Below are positions 9,313 through 17,893 of a stretch of DNA of 64,000 bases, piece after piece. The position numbers were made by a program, and so were the translations under genes. Under the pieces are notes generated by a model, which was not told the origin of the DNA, did not search any database, and was given only the letters and a program-made list of their open reading frames with translations. Numbering within the stretch: position 1 is the first letter of the stretch; every line of letters begins with the position of its first letter. Location of the stretch: assembly GCF_014395225.1 (NCBI RefSeq), contig NZ_CP060723.1, positions 682,001-746,000 on the forward strand, given 5' to 3'. This stretch comes from Pedobacter roseus (GTDB taxonomy: Bacteria > Bacteroidota > Bacteroidia > Sphingobacteriales > Sphingobacteriaceae).

Positions 9313-9376
9313 AAAATAAGAAAAGCCTCCCATTGCTGGAAAGCTTTCTTAAACTCTGGAGTGGAAGCTTCCAGAG
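9313..9376 (-). ncRNA. Candidate small RNA with its own promoter and terminator
   Basis: A well-formed promoter (9383-9412, minus) should start transcription near 9376. The transcript would open with a hairpin (9370-9376 with 9354-9360, 7 bp). It would end with a 9-bp GC-containing stem (9338-9346 with 9323-9331, two G-T pairs) followed by a T-rich run. That gives about 64 nt with no convincing reading frame. It matches no structured RNA I recognise: the 4.5S, tmRNA and RNase P signature sequences are absent. Confidence 0.5.
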
Positions 9377-9382
9377 AGGGTG

Positions 9383-9412
9383 CAAATATACGATATCTCT
9401 TTTCTCCTGCAA
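9383..9412 (-). promoter_or_regulatory. Bacteroidota-type promoter of the 9.3-kb small RNA
   Basis: On the minus strand: TTG (9412-9410), a 19-base spacer, then TATATTTG (9390-9383), a full match to TAnnTTTG. The rest of the 9202-9677 gap holds nothing else I can support; the weak plus-strand frame at 9333-9533 is not convincing. Confidence 0.6.
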
Positions 9413-9677
9413 GTATTATTTGCTAAATTATTTATATAAAGGCAATCAGCTTGCGCTATTGGCACTGACACTAGTTTATCGGATATCTATTTTTAGTATG
9501 AGTATTCCTGATTTGTTTGCTTTTTATTTGTGACAGCATGCTTTCTTAACATGGGTTACAAAGGCGTTATTTAGTTTTGTCGCAGTTACAAAAAAAATAA
9601 AATGAACGTTTTAAAAACCGTTTCCTCCGTTTTTACGTAACGAAAAGATAACCCTAAATTTTGCTCTCCCAAACAAA

Positions 9678-11816
9678 TTGAAGCGGTTTTTTTGTCTATT
9701 CTTATTATTAGGACTTTTATCGGTCCTCTCTGGACCTTTGTATGCACAATTGTGTACGAATCAAAGCCGCGTATATGCTAGTTTTCAGGATTCACAAAGT
9801 GCTCCGGCGGGGCTAGGCTCGGTATCTATCAGCAATAATACGAAGTCAGTTGATACGGATCCTGCAACAGCATCTACTTTATCTGTAAATAATGTGCTTG
9901 GCGCTTCTTCCATTACACAATACCTGGAGTTTAGTACTGATGGTACCCACAACGGCAAGAGATTGCTTCCGGCAACTACACCAGTGATTGTAAAAGTATC
10001 TATCCCGTCTTCTTTTTTGGCAGTGGCAGCAACTATTGAGGTAGGTACCTTTATTGGTTTAAATACCGCAACAAAAGTAGCCACCAGAACCTCACTTTAC
10101 TCGGCCTCTACAGTAGGGCTATTAAATGGAGCAGGTGCTATCGAAATCCCGTTAACCCCCACTCAGGCGTATAATGGTGTTTATGTTAAATTTTCGGCGC
10201 CCGTTATTTCAGTCGGGGCATCAGCCGAAATATACGGGGCTTATATTTTAGAAGACAATCCATTGGATATCGAATGCGATAAGGGTATCGATGTATTAAC
10301 CGGAGTTAACGGCGCAGGTCTGTTAAATGCTACTGCTTCAATTAGCAATCCTTACGCAGCGATAGACGCAGATCCTACCTACGCCACTTTTGCTACCATT
10401 AATACCGGGTTGCAGGCCGCCAATGAGGCTTATCTCACTGCCATATTTGCCAGGCAGGGGCAACCGCTCGATTCGATCAAAGTAGTTTATGATGGCGGTG
10501 GAGGGTTAAGTCTGTTTAGTGGCTTTACCATTCAGCCCTATTTAGGCGATGCCCTTGCTGGCGGTGCTTTTAACAATGGAAATGTAACCATTAAATCAAT
10601 TCCAAACACGACAAAATTCGAAGTTTCCTTTCCGGTTTCAACTGTTTTCGATCGGGTAAAAATTTCCTGGGGCGGTTTACTGGCCATTGGGACCGAACTT
10701 CATATTTATAATGTAACCAACGTAATACCCAAACCTATACCCTTAATTGATGGACAACAGCTTTATAGTGCTAACGTATGTTCTGGTCGCGCCACAATCT
10801 TATCTATCAGTAATCTGCAAGATTGTACAACTTATAAGTGGTATGCAGATAAAACCACTACCACTCCTTTGTTTACAGGTAATACTTATAGCTTAGGTAT
10901 ATTGCCCGTTGGTGATTATGTGTATTACGTAGAATCGAGGCGTAACAACTGTATTTCATCCATTTCTGAAAGGGTAAAAGTAACCATCAAGGTTAATCCA
11001 CTGCCAACGGTTTCTGCTACCAACGCAGTTTCTTGTAGTGGTTCTGCGGTAAACCTTGCTGTAGATAACCCGCTTTCTGGTATCACATATAATTGGTATG
11101 ATGCTGTTACAGCTGGTAATTTAAAACATTCGGGTAATACTTATACCACGCCTGTACTTACCGCAAATACGACTTATTATGTTGAAGCAGTAAATCAGGT
11201 TACGGGCTGTGTGAGCGCTAACCGGGCAGTGCTTGCTATTCAGGTTAAGCCAATTGCTGTGATAGGTGTTACAACAGGTACGAATAAAATCTGTATCGGT
11301 TCGGTTACTATGCTAAGTAATTTAAATGCTGGAGGCAGCTGGTCGAGTGCTAATCCGCTCGTTGCCACTGTAAACGCTAATACTGGTGAGGTAACAGGCG
11401 TTGGGGCCGGCTCAACAATAATCAGGTATACCATTCCAGACGGACCAGCTATCTGTTCAAATTTTACCGATTTTAATTTAACCGTAGCATCTCCTCCTAA
11501 TTTAACATTAGGGCCAGTGCCAGAAATTTGCTCGGGCTTCACCAGCTCGTCATTAAGTTATACCAATCCGGTAAACAGTCCGGAAACTTATAGTATTAGT
11601 TGGAGCACAGCAGGATTTACATCAATAAACAACCAGGCTTTACCCTTAGGCAATATTCCTTTTACGGTGCCTTTTGATGCCGCAACACGTATACATTCAG
11701 GCATCCTCACCATCAAAAATGCCGATGGCTGCAGTACTCAGCTCAATTTTACCATTAAAATAAACCCCAAACCACCAGCGCCGCATGTGTTGGTGCCCAT
11801 AACATCACAATATTAA
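9678..11816 (+). CDS. Large secreted protein with Ig-like/BIG2 repeats
   Basis: 712 residues with a clear signal peptide (hydrophobic run LFLLLGLLSVL, cleavage near YAQ). The first 330 residues are two related beta-rich modules, in which SVSISNNTKSVDTDPATAST recurs in spirit as ASISNPYAAIDADPTYATFA. Then come Ig-like modules of about 85 residues with paired cysteines (CSGRATILSIS and CSGSAVNLAV). A bacterial Ig-like (BIG2) segment follows, ending in VNANTGEVTGVGAGSTIIRY. No C-terminal sorting domain is present. It is first of four genes leading to a CHU_C protein and PorP/SprF, so it is probably part of a cell-surface assembly exported through the type IX route. Binding partner unknown. Confidence 0.75.
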   Translation: MKRFFCLFLLLGLLSVLSGPLYAQLCTNQSRVYASFQDSQSAPAGLGSVSISNNTKSVDTDPATASTLSVNNVLGASSITQYLEFSTDGTHNGKRLLPATTPVIVKVSIPSSFLAVAATIEVGTFIGLNTATKVATRTSLYSASTVGLLNGAGAIEIPLTPTQAYNGVYVKFSAPVISVGASAEIYGAYILEDNPLDIECDKGIDVLTGVNGAGLLNATASISNPYAAIDADPTYATFATINTGLQAANEAYLTAIFARQGQPLDSIKVVYDGGGGLSLFSGFTIQPYLGDALAGGAFNNGNVTIKSIPNTTKFEVSFPVSTVFDRVKISWGGLLAIGTELHIYNVTNVIPKPIPLIDGQQLYSANVCSGRATILSISNLQDCTTYKWYADKTTTTPLFTGNTYSLGILPVGDYVYYVESRRNNCISSISERVKVTIKVNPLPTVSATNAVSCSGSAVNLAVDNPLSGITYNWYDAVTAGNLKHSGNTYTTPVLTANTTYYVEAVNQVTGCVSANRAVLAIQVKPIAVIGVTTGTNKICIGSVTMLSNLNAGGSWSSANPLVATVNANTGEVTGVGAGSTIIRYTIPDGPAICSNFTDFNLTVASPPNLTLGPVPEICSGFTSSSLSYTNPVNSPETYSISWSTAGFTSINNQALPLGNIPFTVPFDAATRIHSGILTIKNADGCSTQLNFTIKINPKPPAPHVLVPITSQY

Positions 11817-11843
11817 TTAAACAAATTAAAAATCCCCATCCCC

Positions 11844-12533
11844 ATGAACAGTACCATTAAAAAAAGCTTATTCGTAATTGCATTATTGCTGATCTGTAAC
11901 TTTTTACGCGTTTCGGCGCAAATTACGCCAACCACAACAGGCGTTAACCTATTTTGCAAAGGTTCCGATCTTACCCTGCCTGCACCTCCCGCTGGCTCAA
12001 ATTGGATAGTAAGGTTTAGTGCATCATCTACCACTACACCATCTACAGTAATTACTTTAGTAAGTGGAAATCAAATTGCTGCGGCAAATTTACAGAACGG
12101 ATATTATTACTTAAGCTCAAAATCTACCACGGCAGGTTCATGCGAATCGGATATGCAGGAAATCCCGGTTTATGTGCTTAAACCACTGGTGCCTGATTTT
12201 GCCGCGGCTAATTTTTGTGTGGAAACGCCAATCGCACAGCTTGGAAGTATTACCAATCCGGAAGATCCAACCATTACCACTTTAGCTTATCAATGGTATA
12301 CTGTAGTAGGTTCAACTGAAACTGCAATTACTGGCGCAACCCAAAAAGATTATACACCAGTTTCGCCAACGGTGGGTATTACAAAATACCGCTTAAAAGT
12401 GGGTTATGTAATTAATGGTAATAAATATTGCGCGCAAACGGTAGATCATGATGTAACGGTAACAGCCAAACCAACAAAACCAACCATCACACCTGCACAG
12501 ATTTCGGGAACAGCCAGCGCAGTTACTTTTTAA
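11844..12533 (+). CDS. Secreted Ig-like protein
   Basis: 229 residues starting with its own signal peptide (KKSLFVIALLLICNFLRVSAQ). The rest is beta-rich with paired cysteines and a tail typical of linker segments (KPTKPTITPAQISG). It resembles the Ig-like modules of the protein before it, and begins 27 bases after that gene's stop. The next gene begins 39 bases after its own stop. No domain of known function and no sorting signal are seen. It is best read as a small subunit or paralogous segment of the same surface system, although the assignment rests on context. Confidence 0.65.
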   Translation: MNSTIKKSLFVIALLLICNFLRVSAQITPTTTGVNLFCKGSDLTLPAPPAGSNWIVRFSASSTTTPSTVITLVSGNQIAAANLQNGYYYLSSKSTTAGSCESDMQEIPVYVLKPLVPDFAAANFCVETPIAQLGSITNPEDPTITTLAYQWYTVVGSTETAITGATQKDYTPVSPTVGITKYRLKVGYVINGNKYCAQTVDHDVTVTAKPTKPTITPAQISGTASAVTF

Positions 12534-12572
12534 TTGCGGGTAACACATTTTTTCCTATTTGTAAATCTATAA

Positions 12573-13517
12573 ATGAGGCTTAGGTTTTATACCTTCCTGT
12601 TTATGGCTTTTCTGTTATTTTCATTTATAACAGCATTTAGCCAGACCGTACCCAATGGGCGGCAGAAAATCACGATCAAAAAAGGATCGTCGGTTTCTTT
12701 GCGTGCAAATTCGGGAGGGGCTACCACGTACATCTGGTTTAAAGATGGCGTATTGGTGCCTGGTCAGAACAAACAGAACCTCATTACCGCTACCGCAGGG
12801 GTTTATAAAGTCGCGGCAATCAATAGTTTTGGATGTACATCCGACCTTTCGGATGAGATAGAAGTAGAGGTGATCAGTGTTCCTCAAGCCGATGTAGCAA
12901 TCACCAAACGCTCGGAAACCAAAAATGTACTCAGTAACCAGATTTTTGATTATTATCTGGATGTGCGGAACAATGGTGCCGATGATGCTACACTTGTTAA
13001 AGTGAAGGATGTTTTGCCTGATAACCTCATTTTCGAAAGCCTGGCGCTACCTACAGACGGTGAAGCAGCTTATGATCCGGTTACAAGGACTATCCAGTGG
13101 GGGATAGCATTCTTAGGCAATGGAAAATTTGCAGAACTCGTAGTGCATGTAAGGGCTAAGCAGCCCGGTATGGTTAGCAATACTGCAACCGTAACGGCGA
13201 CCGAAAATGATCCAAAATTATCAAACAACACTTCAACCGATTTAAAAGAAATTTCAGGTTTAAGGATACCAAATGTATTTACACCCAATGGGGATGGGAA
13301 AAACGATACATTTTATCTCGAAAATCTGCAATCTTTCGAATATAACGAGGTAACGGTAATCAATAGATGGGGGAGTACAGTATATCAATCAAACAAATAC
13401 CTAAATGACTGGACCGCTCCGGGATTAAGTGATGGGACTTATTTCTATGTGGTTAAGGTGAAAAATGGTAATGCCGATTGGTTGGAGTATAAGGGTTATA
13501 TCACCATCATCAGGTAA
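12573..13517 (+). CDS. Secreted DUF11-domain protein with type B (CHU_C) type IX sorting domain
   Basis: 314 residues. A signal peptide (FLFMAFLLFSFITAFSQ) is followed by an Ig-like module (about 30-100). A DUF11-type repeat comes next (VAITKRSETKNVLSNQIFDY onward, about 108-225). The gliding-motility-associated C-terminal domain closes it: IPNVFTPNGDGKNDTFYLEN, then VINRWGSTVYQS and SDGTYFYVVKV. This C-terminal domain is the type B signal for export by the type IX secretion system. The PorP/SprF gene follows after 16 bases, and such SprF-like partners are known to be needed for type B cargo in Flavobacterium. Probable adhesin or surface filament anchor. Confidence 0.88.
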   Translation: MRLRFYTFLFMAFLLFSFITAFSQTVPNGRQKITIKKGSSVSLRANSGGATTYIWFKDGVLVPGQNKQNLITATAGVYKVAAINSFGCTSDLSDEIEVEVISVPQADVAITKRSETKNVLSNQIFDYYLDVRNNGADDATLVKVKDVLPDNLIFESLALPTDGEAAYDPVTRTIQWGIAFLGNGKFAELVVHVRAKQPGMVSNTATVTATENDPKLSNNTSTDLKEISGLRIPNVFTPNGDGKNDTFYLENLQSFEYNEVTVINRWGSTVYQSNKYLNDWTAPGLSDGTYFYVVKVKNGNADWLEYKGYITIIR

Positions 13518-13533
13518 ACACAATTAAGCTAAT

Positions 13534-14511
13534 ATGATAAGTTTAAAAAAGATCATTTTTGTTGTTAGCTGTTTTTGGTGTGCAACATTGCATGCTCAGC
13601 AGAACGCGCAGTTTGGTCAGTATGTTTTTAACGGGATGTACATTAATCCGGCATATACAGGGTATAAGGAAGAACTTTATCTCCAGGCATTCGCACGGGC
13701 ACAGTGGACAGGTGTAAAAGGTGCGCCGCAAACCTTGTCTGTTTCTGCTGATGAAGCCATTAATGATGAAAGCCTGGGCATAGGGGCCATTATCACTAAA
13801 GATAAGATCGGTGCACAAAGTTCGCTAAATGCTTCGGCTAATTTCGCCTACCGCATTAAGTTAGATCGTACTGAAACTAATATCCTCGCTTTTGGCTTAG
13901 GGGTTGGGGTGATTCAGACCGGCTTGAACGGAAATTTGCTCGACCCGATTGAGCAAGGCGACAACCGTATTCCCACAGGTAGCATTAGTCAGGTAATGCC
14001 CGATATTCGTGCCGGCATCCATTATTCTAACGAGAAATTTTTTATCGGTTTCTCCGCAGATAATCTTTTGTCCAAATCTTTATCTGTTTTTACTGATTAT
14101 AACCTGCTCAATGTTAAGGTACAGCCTCATTTTTATTTAAGCTCCGGTCTGGCACTTCCCTTTAGTGATGAATTTGTATTTAAACCCACTTTTTTAATTA
14201 AAGATGACCTCCATGGACCAACCTCTTTAGATTTAAATGCATTTTTACTGGTGAAAGAGCGCTTTTGGCTGGGGGCGGTGTATCGCACATCCGTTAAAAT
14301 ATATCCCAAACAGAATTTAGAAAATAATCTTCGTGATCGTGCTGCCATTGGATTTATTACCGAATTGTTTGTTCGTCAAAACCTGCGCCTTGGCTATGGA
14401 TATGATTATAGTTTGAATAAACTGGGCAACTACGATTATGGTTCGCACGAAATTTCTGTAGGGTATTATCTTGTTACCAAAAAGAGCAGAAGGCCAAAGT
14501 GTTACTTTTAG
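13534..14511 (+). CDS. PorP/SprF-family outer-membrane protein
   Basis: 325 residues, signal peptide ending CATLHAQQ, then the family opening AQFGQYVFNGMYINPAYTGY with later barrel strands of alternating pattern (RLGYGYDYSLNKLGNYDYGSH). PorP/SprF proteins are outer-membrane barrels that interact with type IX secretion and with specific type B cargo. It directly follows the CHU_C protein, the usual gene order for a cargo-plus-partner pair. It is not the core PorP of the secretion machine unless the gldKLMN genes are adjacent, and they are not here. Confidence 0.9.
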   Translation: MISLKKIIFVVSCFWCATLHAQQNAQFGQYVFNGMYINPAYTGYKEELYLQAFARAQWTGVKGAPQTLSVSADEAINDESLGIGAIITKDKIGAQSSLNASANFAYRIKLDRTETNILAFGLGVGVIQTGLNGNLLDPIEQGDNRIPTGSISQVMPDIRAGIHYSNEKFFIGFSADNLLSKSLSVFTDYNLLNVKVQPHFYLSSGLALPFSDEFVFKPTFLIKDDLHGPTSLDLNAFLLVKERFWLGAVYRTSVKIYPKQNLENNLRDRAAIGFITELFVRQNLRLGYGYDYSLNKLGNYDYGSHEISVGYYLVTKKSRRPKCYF

Positions 14512-14611
14512 TTTAGCACTTTTAGGTGTACTCTTTTGGGTTGTTTGATTGATGGGCTCAAGGGTAAACAAATCCATAGTCTCCATGTTAAGTCTATAAT
14601 AGCAATTTATC

Positions 14612-14926
14612 ATGAATGTGTCAATTAATCGGGTAATAGATCAAGATGCCAATCTCAAAGTATGGCTATCCGATCAAGAATTCCTTTTCAGCAGATTAAG
14701 GGCTCATGATGCCAGTGCTTTCAAAATGCTCTATCAAAAATATGCTGCGGCCATCTACGGATCAATTATCAGGCAGGTTAGCGATGAGGAAAAAGCAAAA
14801 TCGATTTTGGCGCAAACCTTTTGCGATGTATGGCAATCTTTTGCCAATTACGACGAAACCAAGCTACAAATATTTACCTGGATCAATCAGCTTGCGGTGC
14901 AGAACATTAAAAAAGCTACCGTATAA
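14612..14926 (+). CDS. Stand-alone sigma-70 region 2-like protein
   Basis: 104 residues resembling region 2 of ECF sigma factors: a helix around FSRLRAHDASAFKMLYQKYA, then SILAQTFCDVWQSFANYDETK and FTWINQLAVQNIKKA, the -10-reading helices. Region 4, needed for -35 recognition, is missing. The other two frames downstream do not encode it, so this is not a simple frameshift. It may be a short regulator or anti-sigma-like decoy, or a decayed sigma gene. A Crp-type regulator starts 99 bases later on the same strand, but linkage is unproven. Confidence 0.6.
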   Translation: MNVSINRVIDQDANLKVWLSDQEFLFSRLRAHDASAFKMLYQKYAAAIYGSIIRQVSDEEKAKSILAQTFCDVWQSFANYDETKLQIFTWINQLAVQNIKKATV

Positions 14927-15025
14927 TAAGTTTTTGGCAGCAGAATCGTCTCAATAGCCTGTTTTATTTTTATGTTCCAGTTGGATTTGCTATTATTAAG
15001 GGTCTAAAGTCTATCCCTATATTGT

Positions 15026-15634
15026 ATGCTCGAATCCCGCAAGGTATTTTTAGTTAACGCTGTATTGAATTATTTCAGCAGTTTAAACCCGATAACGCCG
15101 GGTTTTATTCAGGAAATTGAAAAAAATCTTCAACCCATCCTCGTTAAAAAGAATAAGTACATTCTCTCACCAATTGACAACAATGATGACGTTTTTTTTG
15201 TGGTAAGTGGATTGGTAAGAGGGTTTATCAAAGATGATGGCAAAGAAATCACCACCTGGATCAGTTTAGGTAATGAATTTATCGGTGCAATCCAGCATCC
15301 TGATGAAAACATCCAGCCCTCAATTGAATATTTACAAGCCCTCGAAAATTCTGAACTGGTACCCATGCCACGCACATTTATAAATAAGTTGTATTCAAGT
15401 CATCAGGAAACCAATGTAATCGGACGGAAAATCCTGGCCCTCCAGTACCATGCTGCTTCAGAGCGATCAATCCTGGCCCGTATCCCTTCAGCTGAAAGGC
15501 GCTACGAAAAATTTCTGGAGTTAAATTCTTTTGATGTGTCCAAGGTCCCGTTGCGCTGTATTGCCAGTTATTTAGGCATGCGCCTGGAAACGCTGAGCAG
15601 GATCCGTAGCAGGTTGGTAAAAGAATTGGTATAG
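15026..15634 (+). CDS. Crp/Fnr-family transcription regulator
   Basis: 202 residues. Residues about 20-130 form the cyclic-nucleotide-binding-type beta roll (VFFVVSGLVRGFIKDDGKEI, TWISLGNEFIGA). The C-terminal 60 residues form a winged helix with KVPLRCIASYLGMRLETLSRI as recognition region. The phosphate-binding Arg-Ala pair typical of true cAMP binders is not evident, as in most Bacteroidota members of this group, so the ligand is unknown. No operator can be assigned from the sequence. Confidence 0.85.
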   Translation: MLESRKVFLVNAVLNYFSSLNPITPGFIQEIEKNLQPILVKKNKYILSPIDNNDDVFFVVSGLVRGFIKDDGKEITTWISLGNEFIGAIQHPDENIQPSIEYLQALENSELVPMPRTFINKLYSSHQETNVIGRKILALQYHAASERSILARIPSAERRYEKFLELNSFDVSKVPLRCIASYLGMRLETLSRIRSRLVKELV

Positions 15635-15674
15635 TTGTATTGATTAAATTCTTATTTAGTATTATATTTATGAT

Positions 15675-15758
15675 ATGGAAATAATCCTTGAATTATTACT
15701 TGTGCTGCTTTCCATCCCTTGGAAAAAGATTGGGAAGTGGCTGGAGTTTGAAAAATAA
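15675..15758 (+). CDS. Possible 27-residue membrane peptide
   Basis: A short frame encoding a hydrophobic helix followed by a basic/aromatic end (MEIILELLLVLLSIPWKKIG...). It ends 12 bases before the Gly/Cys-tailed membrane protein and could be a leader or a small subunit. Support is only its composition and position, and chance is a real alternative. Confidence 0.25.
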   Translation: MEIILELLLVLLSIPWKKIGKWLEFEK

Positions 15759-15770
15759 CGTAAACTGAAT

Positions 15771-17141
15771 ATGAACGAAGCGCTGTGGAATAAGGTCTTG
15801 CAATTTGATCTCGATAATCCAGGGGGCGATTATTCTTTTTCGGTTAGGTTGGCCAGTGAAAACCGCTGGATAAAAGACTTTACCGAAAAAGCCATTTTGG
15901 AATACAAAAAGTTTATGTATCTGGCAGCTGTTTCTGAGGTAATGGTTTCGCCTTCTGCCATTGTTGATGTAGTTTGGCACCAACATCTTATTTTCAGCCA
16001 ATCTTATGCTGATTTTTGTGTTTTATTGGGTAAAAACATCCAGCATATTCCATCAACCCATAACAAAGCACAATTTGATCAATTTAAAAAAGCGGCCGAA
16101 CAAACCCGAAAACTTTACACCGATCATTTTGGCCAGCAGCCCGAAAGTATTTGGCGTTATGATACAATGTTGGATAGCTTGAGTCTTGAGCCGGCAAAAG
16201 TTAAAATTGGTTTCTTTGCGTTGTTTGGTATATTTGCAGTCATAGTACTCTCCATCCCATTTTATTACCTGCTCAAGCCAATTTATATTCATATTGATAA
16301 TCCCAATTTTATTTTGTGTTTTGTTGGGGTGTGGCTTGCGGCTTATGTAATCATTCATTTATATACAAAAAGCAGGTTTAAAGAAATTGCGCACAGCTTC
16401 GACAAACAATCATTTGTATACCATCTTAAGCCATTCGAAGTTATTTATCTCAAAGGCCATAAAATGGAAGATGTCATAAATGGGGCCGTAAGTGAACTGA
16501 TCCATTCTGGCGCGATAAGAGTTGATTTAGGTCGGCGGATTTGTATTTCAGATGAAAAGGAGGGGCTTACCGGAGAACAGCTCCAGGTAATTACTACTTT
16601 AAAAAATAGGGGCAGTTTTTTTTATCCTCAATTGCTGCAATCGCTGCAAACGAAGGCGATTTTTAGAAACACGGCCAGAAGTATAGATCAGTTGAGATGG
16701 TGTTTTAATCAATCTTTACAGTTTGCGAAACTGTTTTACCTGAATTTTATCGTTTTCGCGGCGCTGATAATTTTCCCTTTAATCCGATTGGCGACTGGTA
16801 TTTCGAGGGGTAAACCTGTTTTTCAGGTGGCAGTTTTATTGGCGCTTTTAATTGTTTTTGCTGTTAATTATCTATATAAACTCAATCAGCAGTTTTTTAG
16901 CCGCACAATGCCCGATCTGTATAAAGAAACCATTTTGCCCGCAATAAAAGAAGAACAAGATTGGCGTTGGGATTATTTTTTGTATGGTTCGGCGGTATTA
17001 ACTGCAAGCCTGATCCCTCTGGTAAATTACCAAAGAAGTAGCACTGTTTATGCAGGAGGCGATGGCGGGAGTGGAGGCGGTTCATGTGGCTCGTCCTGCG
17101 GAAGCTCTTGCGGAAGTTGTGGAGGCTGCGGTGGTGATTAA
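15771..17141 (+). CDS. GRDP/TIGR04222-like membrane protein with Gly/Cys-rich tail
   Basis: 456 residues. The N-terminal 130 residues carry the signature of glycine-rich-domain-containing proteins: FMYLAAV, then VDVVWHQHLIFSQSYADFC. Two close membrane segments follow (about 145-195), a basic cytoplasmic region of about 120 residues, and two more hydrophobic helices (about 325-365). A last one lies near 400-415. The end is low complexity: about 30 residues almost only Gly, Ser and Cys, with seven cysteines in CG/CGS spacing. TIGR04222-type proteins also end this way as I recall. The tail could bind metal or form disulfides; the function is unknown. Confidence 0.7.
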   Translation: MNEALWNKVLQFDLDNPGGDYSFSVRLASENRWIKDFTEKAILEYKKFMYLAAVSEVMVSPSAIVDVVWHQHLIFSQSYADFCVLLGKNIQHIPSTHNKAQFDQFKKAAEQTRKLYTDHFGQQPESIWRYDTMLDSLSLEPAKVKIGFFALFGIFAVIVLSIPFYYLLKPIYIHIDNPNFILCFVGVWLAAYVIIHLYTKSRFKEIAHSFDKQSFVYHLKPFEVIYLKGHKMEDVINGAVSELIHSGAIRVDLGRRICISDEKEGLTGEQLQVITTLKNRGSFFYPQLLQSLQTKAIFRNTARSIDQLRWCFNQSLQFAKLFYLNFIVFAALIIFPLIRLATGISRGKPVFQVAVLLALLIVFAVNYLYKLNQQFFSRTMPDLYKETILPAIKEEQDWRWDYFLYGSAVLTASLIPLVNYQRSSTVYAGGDGGSGGGSCGSSCGSSCGSCGGCGGD

Positions 17142-17208
17142 CCAAAAAAAAATCTTTAACAAATTTTCAATAAATTAAAATCTTCATCAAATCTTAATCT
17201 TTCTGCAG

Positions 17209-17306
17209 TAATATTGTAGGCATAAGGGGTGAGAGCCTTATATCAACTTCATAGTTGAGAGCGTTAATTTAGATAGAGGGTGTAGCCAGTGGCTACATCC
17301 TTTTTT
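17209..17306 (+). ncRNA. Candidate structured RNA: three hairpins, the last a terminator
   Basis: Successive stems ATAAGG/CCTTAT (17222-17241) and CAACT/AGTTG (17244-17257) precede a 10-bp terminator stem (17278-17300). A near-consensus -7 box TAATATTG lies at 17209-17216, but I see no good -33 box. No reading frame is present. It may be a small RNA, or only the 3' end of the preceding mRNA. Confidence 0.4.
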
Positions 17307-17310
17307 ATTT
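17278..17310 (+). terminator. Rho-independent terminator between convergent genes
   Basis: GGGTGTAGCC pairs with GGCTACATCC over a 3-base loop and is followed by six T, then ATTTT. It ends the plus-strand transcript before the convergent nucleotidase gene. Confidence 0.85.
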
Positions 17311-17322
17311 TGATAACAGCCA

Positions 17323-17874
17323 TTATGCCAATGTCAGGTTTTCCTCTTCCAGTTGCTTCAGCAGAGCTGGTACCTCGTTCCAGTGGTTAATCCGCTGGTG
17401 ATGATCTTTTTCTACATTATGGAATGCCGTAAACATTAAAGGTTTGCCTTTACAGAAATCGAGGTTTTTGCAATGATCATCAATTAAGTAATCAGTATCT
17501 ATAATGCTTTTGTCGCCGCATAAGATGATGTTCTTCCAGCTGATGAAAGGGAAATGCTCTGCCAGCCATTCGTGTTTTTCGAAAAGCGATAAGGGAAATT
17601 CCATGGCGGCCGAAACGATATAGATCTCGTAGTCTTCCATTAGTTTTTTTACGGCTTCAACAGCACCTTCCATAACCGGCAGGTTCCTGAAAAAGCCCGT
17701 TCTATTACAGATCTTCATTACCATTGCCCTATCAGGAAAAAGTTCTTCCTCCGATTTGCCTTTTATATCGTTTCGGGTAAGCGAAATGCCTGTTTCTGCC
17801 TGGTAGGTCTGAAGTATATGATCTTCTATGTCGGCGAGAACGCCATCCATATCAATGCCTATTGTCTTTTTCAT
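17323..17874 (-). CDS. 5'(3')-deoxyribonucleotidase-like HAD phosphatase
   Basis: 183 residues of the NT5C/DUF706-type HAD family. Catalytic motif DMDGVLAD is at residues 8-15 (nucleophile Asp8, acid Asp10). Motif II is IYIVSAAM, and the conserved WKNIILCGDKS (Lys) comes before the acidic motif DYLIDDH. Length and motif order fit dephosphorylation of deoxyribonucleoside monophosphates. It is transcribed away from a DeoR-type regulator, and the shared 96-base region holds two identical palindromes. One of these overlaps this gene's probable -33 box. This suggests repression by that regulator. Confidence 0.85.
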   Translation of the reverse strand: MKKTIGIDMDGVLADIEDHILQTYQAETGISLTRNDIKGKSEEELFPDRAMVMKICNRTGFFRNLPVMEGAVEAVKKLMEDYEIYIVSAAMEFPLSLFEKHEWLAEHFPFISWKNIILCGDKSIIDTDYLIDDHCKNLDFCKGKPLMFTAFHNVEKDHHQRINHWNEVPALLKQLEEENLTLA

Positions 17875-17893
17875 AGTTTGCTGTATTTTGCAA

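Noticed and set aside
9333..9533. 66-codon plus-strand frame after glgB
   Set aside because: It runs antisense through the small-RNA candidate, and its translation has no family or signal features.
14706..14957. Second frame across the sigma-like gene, as possible frameshifted region 4
   Set aside because: Its translation contains no region 4 helices; it is a shadow of the sigma region 2 frame.
17221..17260. Possible TPP-type riboswitch (GGGGTGAGAGCC)
   Set aside because: The second conserved element and the fold of a TPP riboswitch are missing, and no thiamine gene follows.
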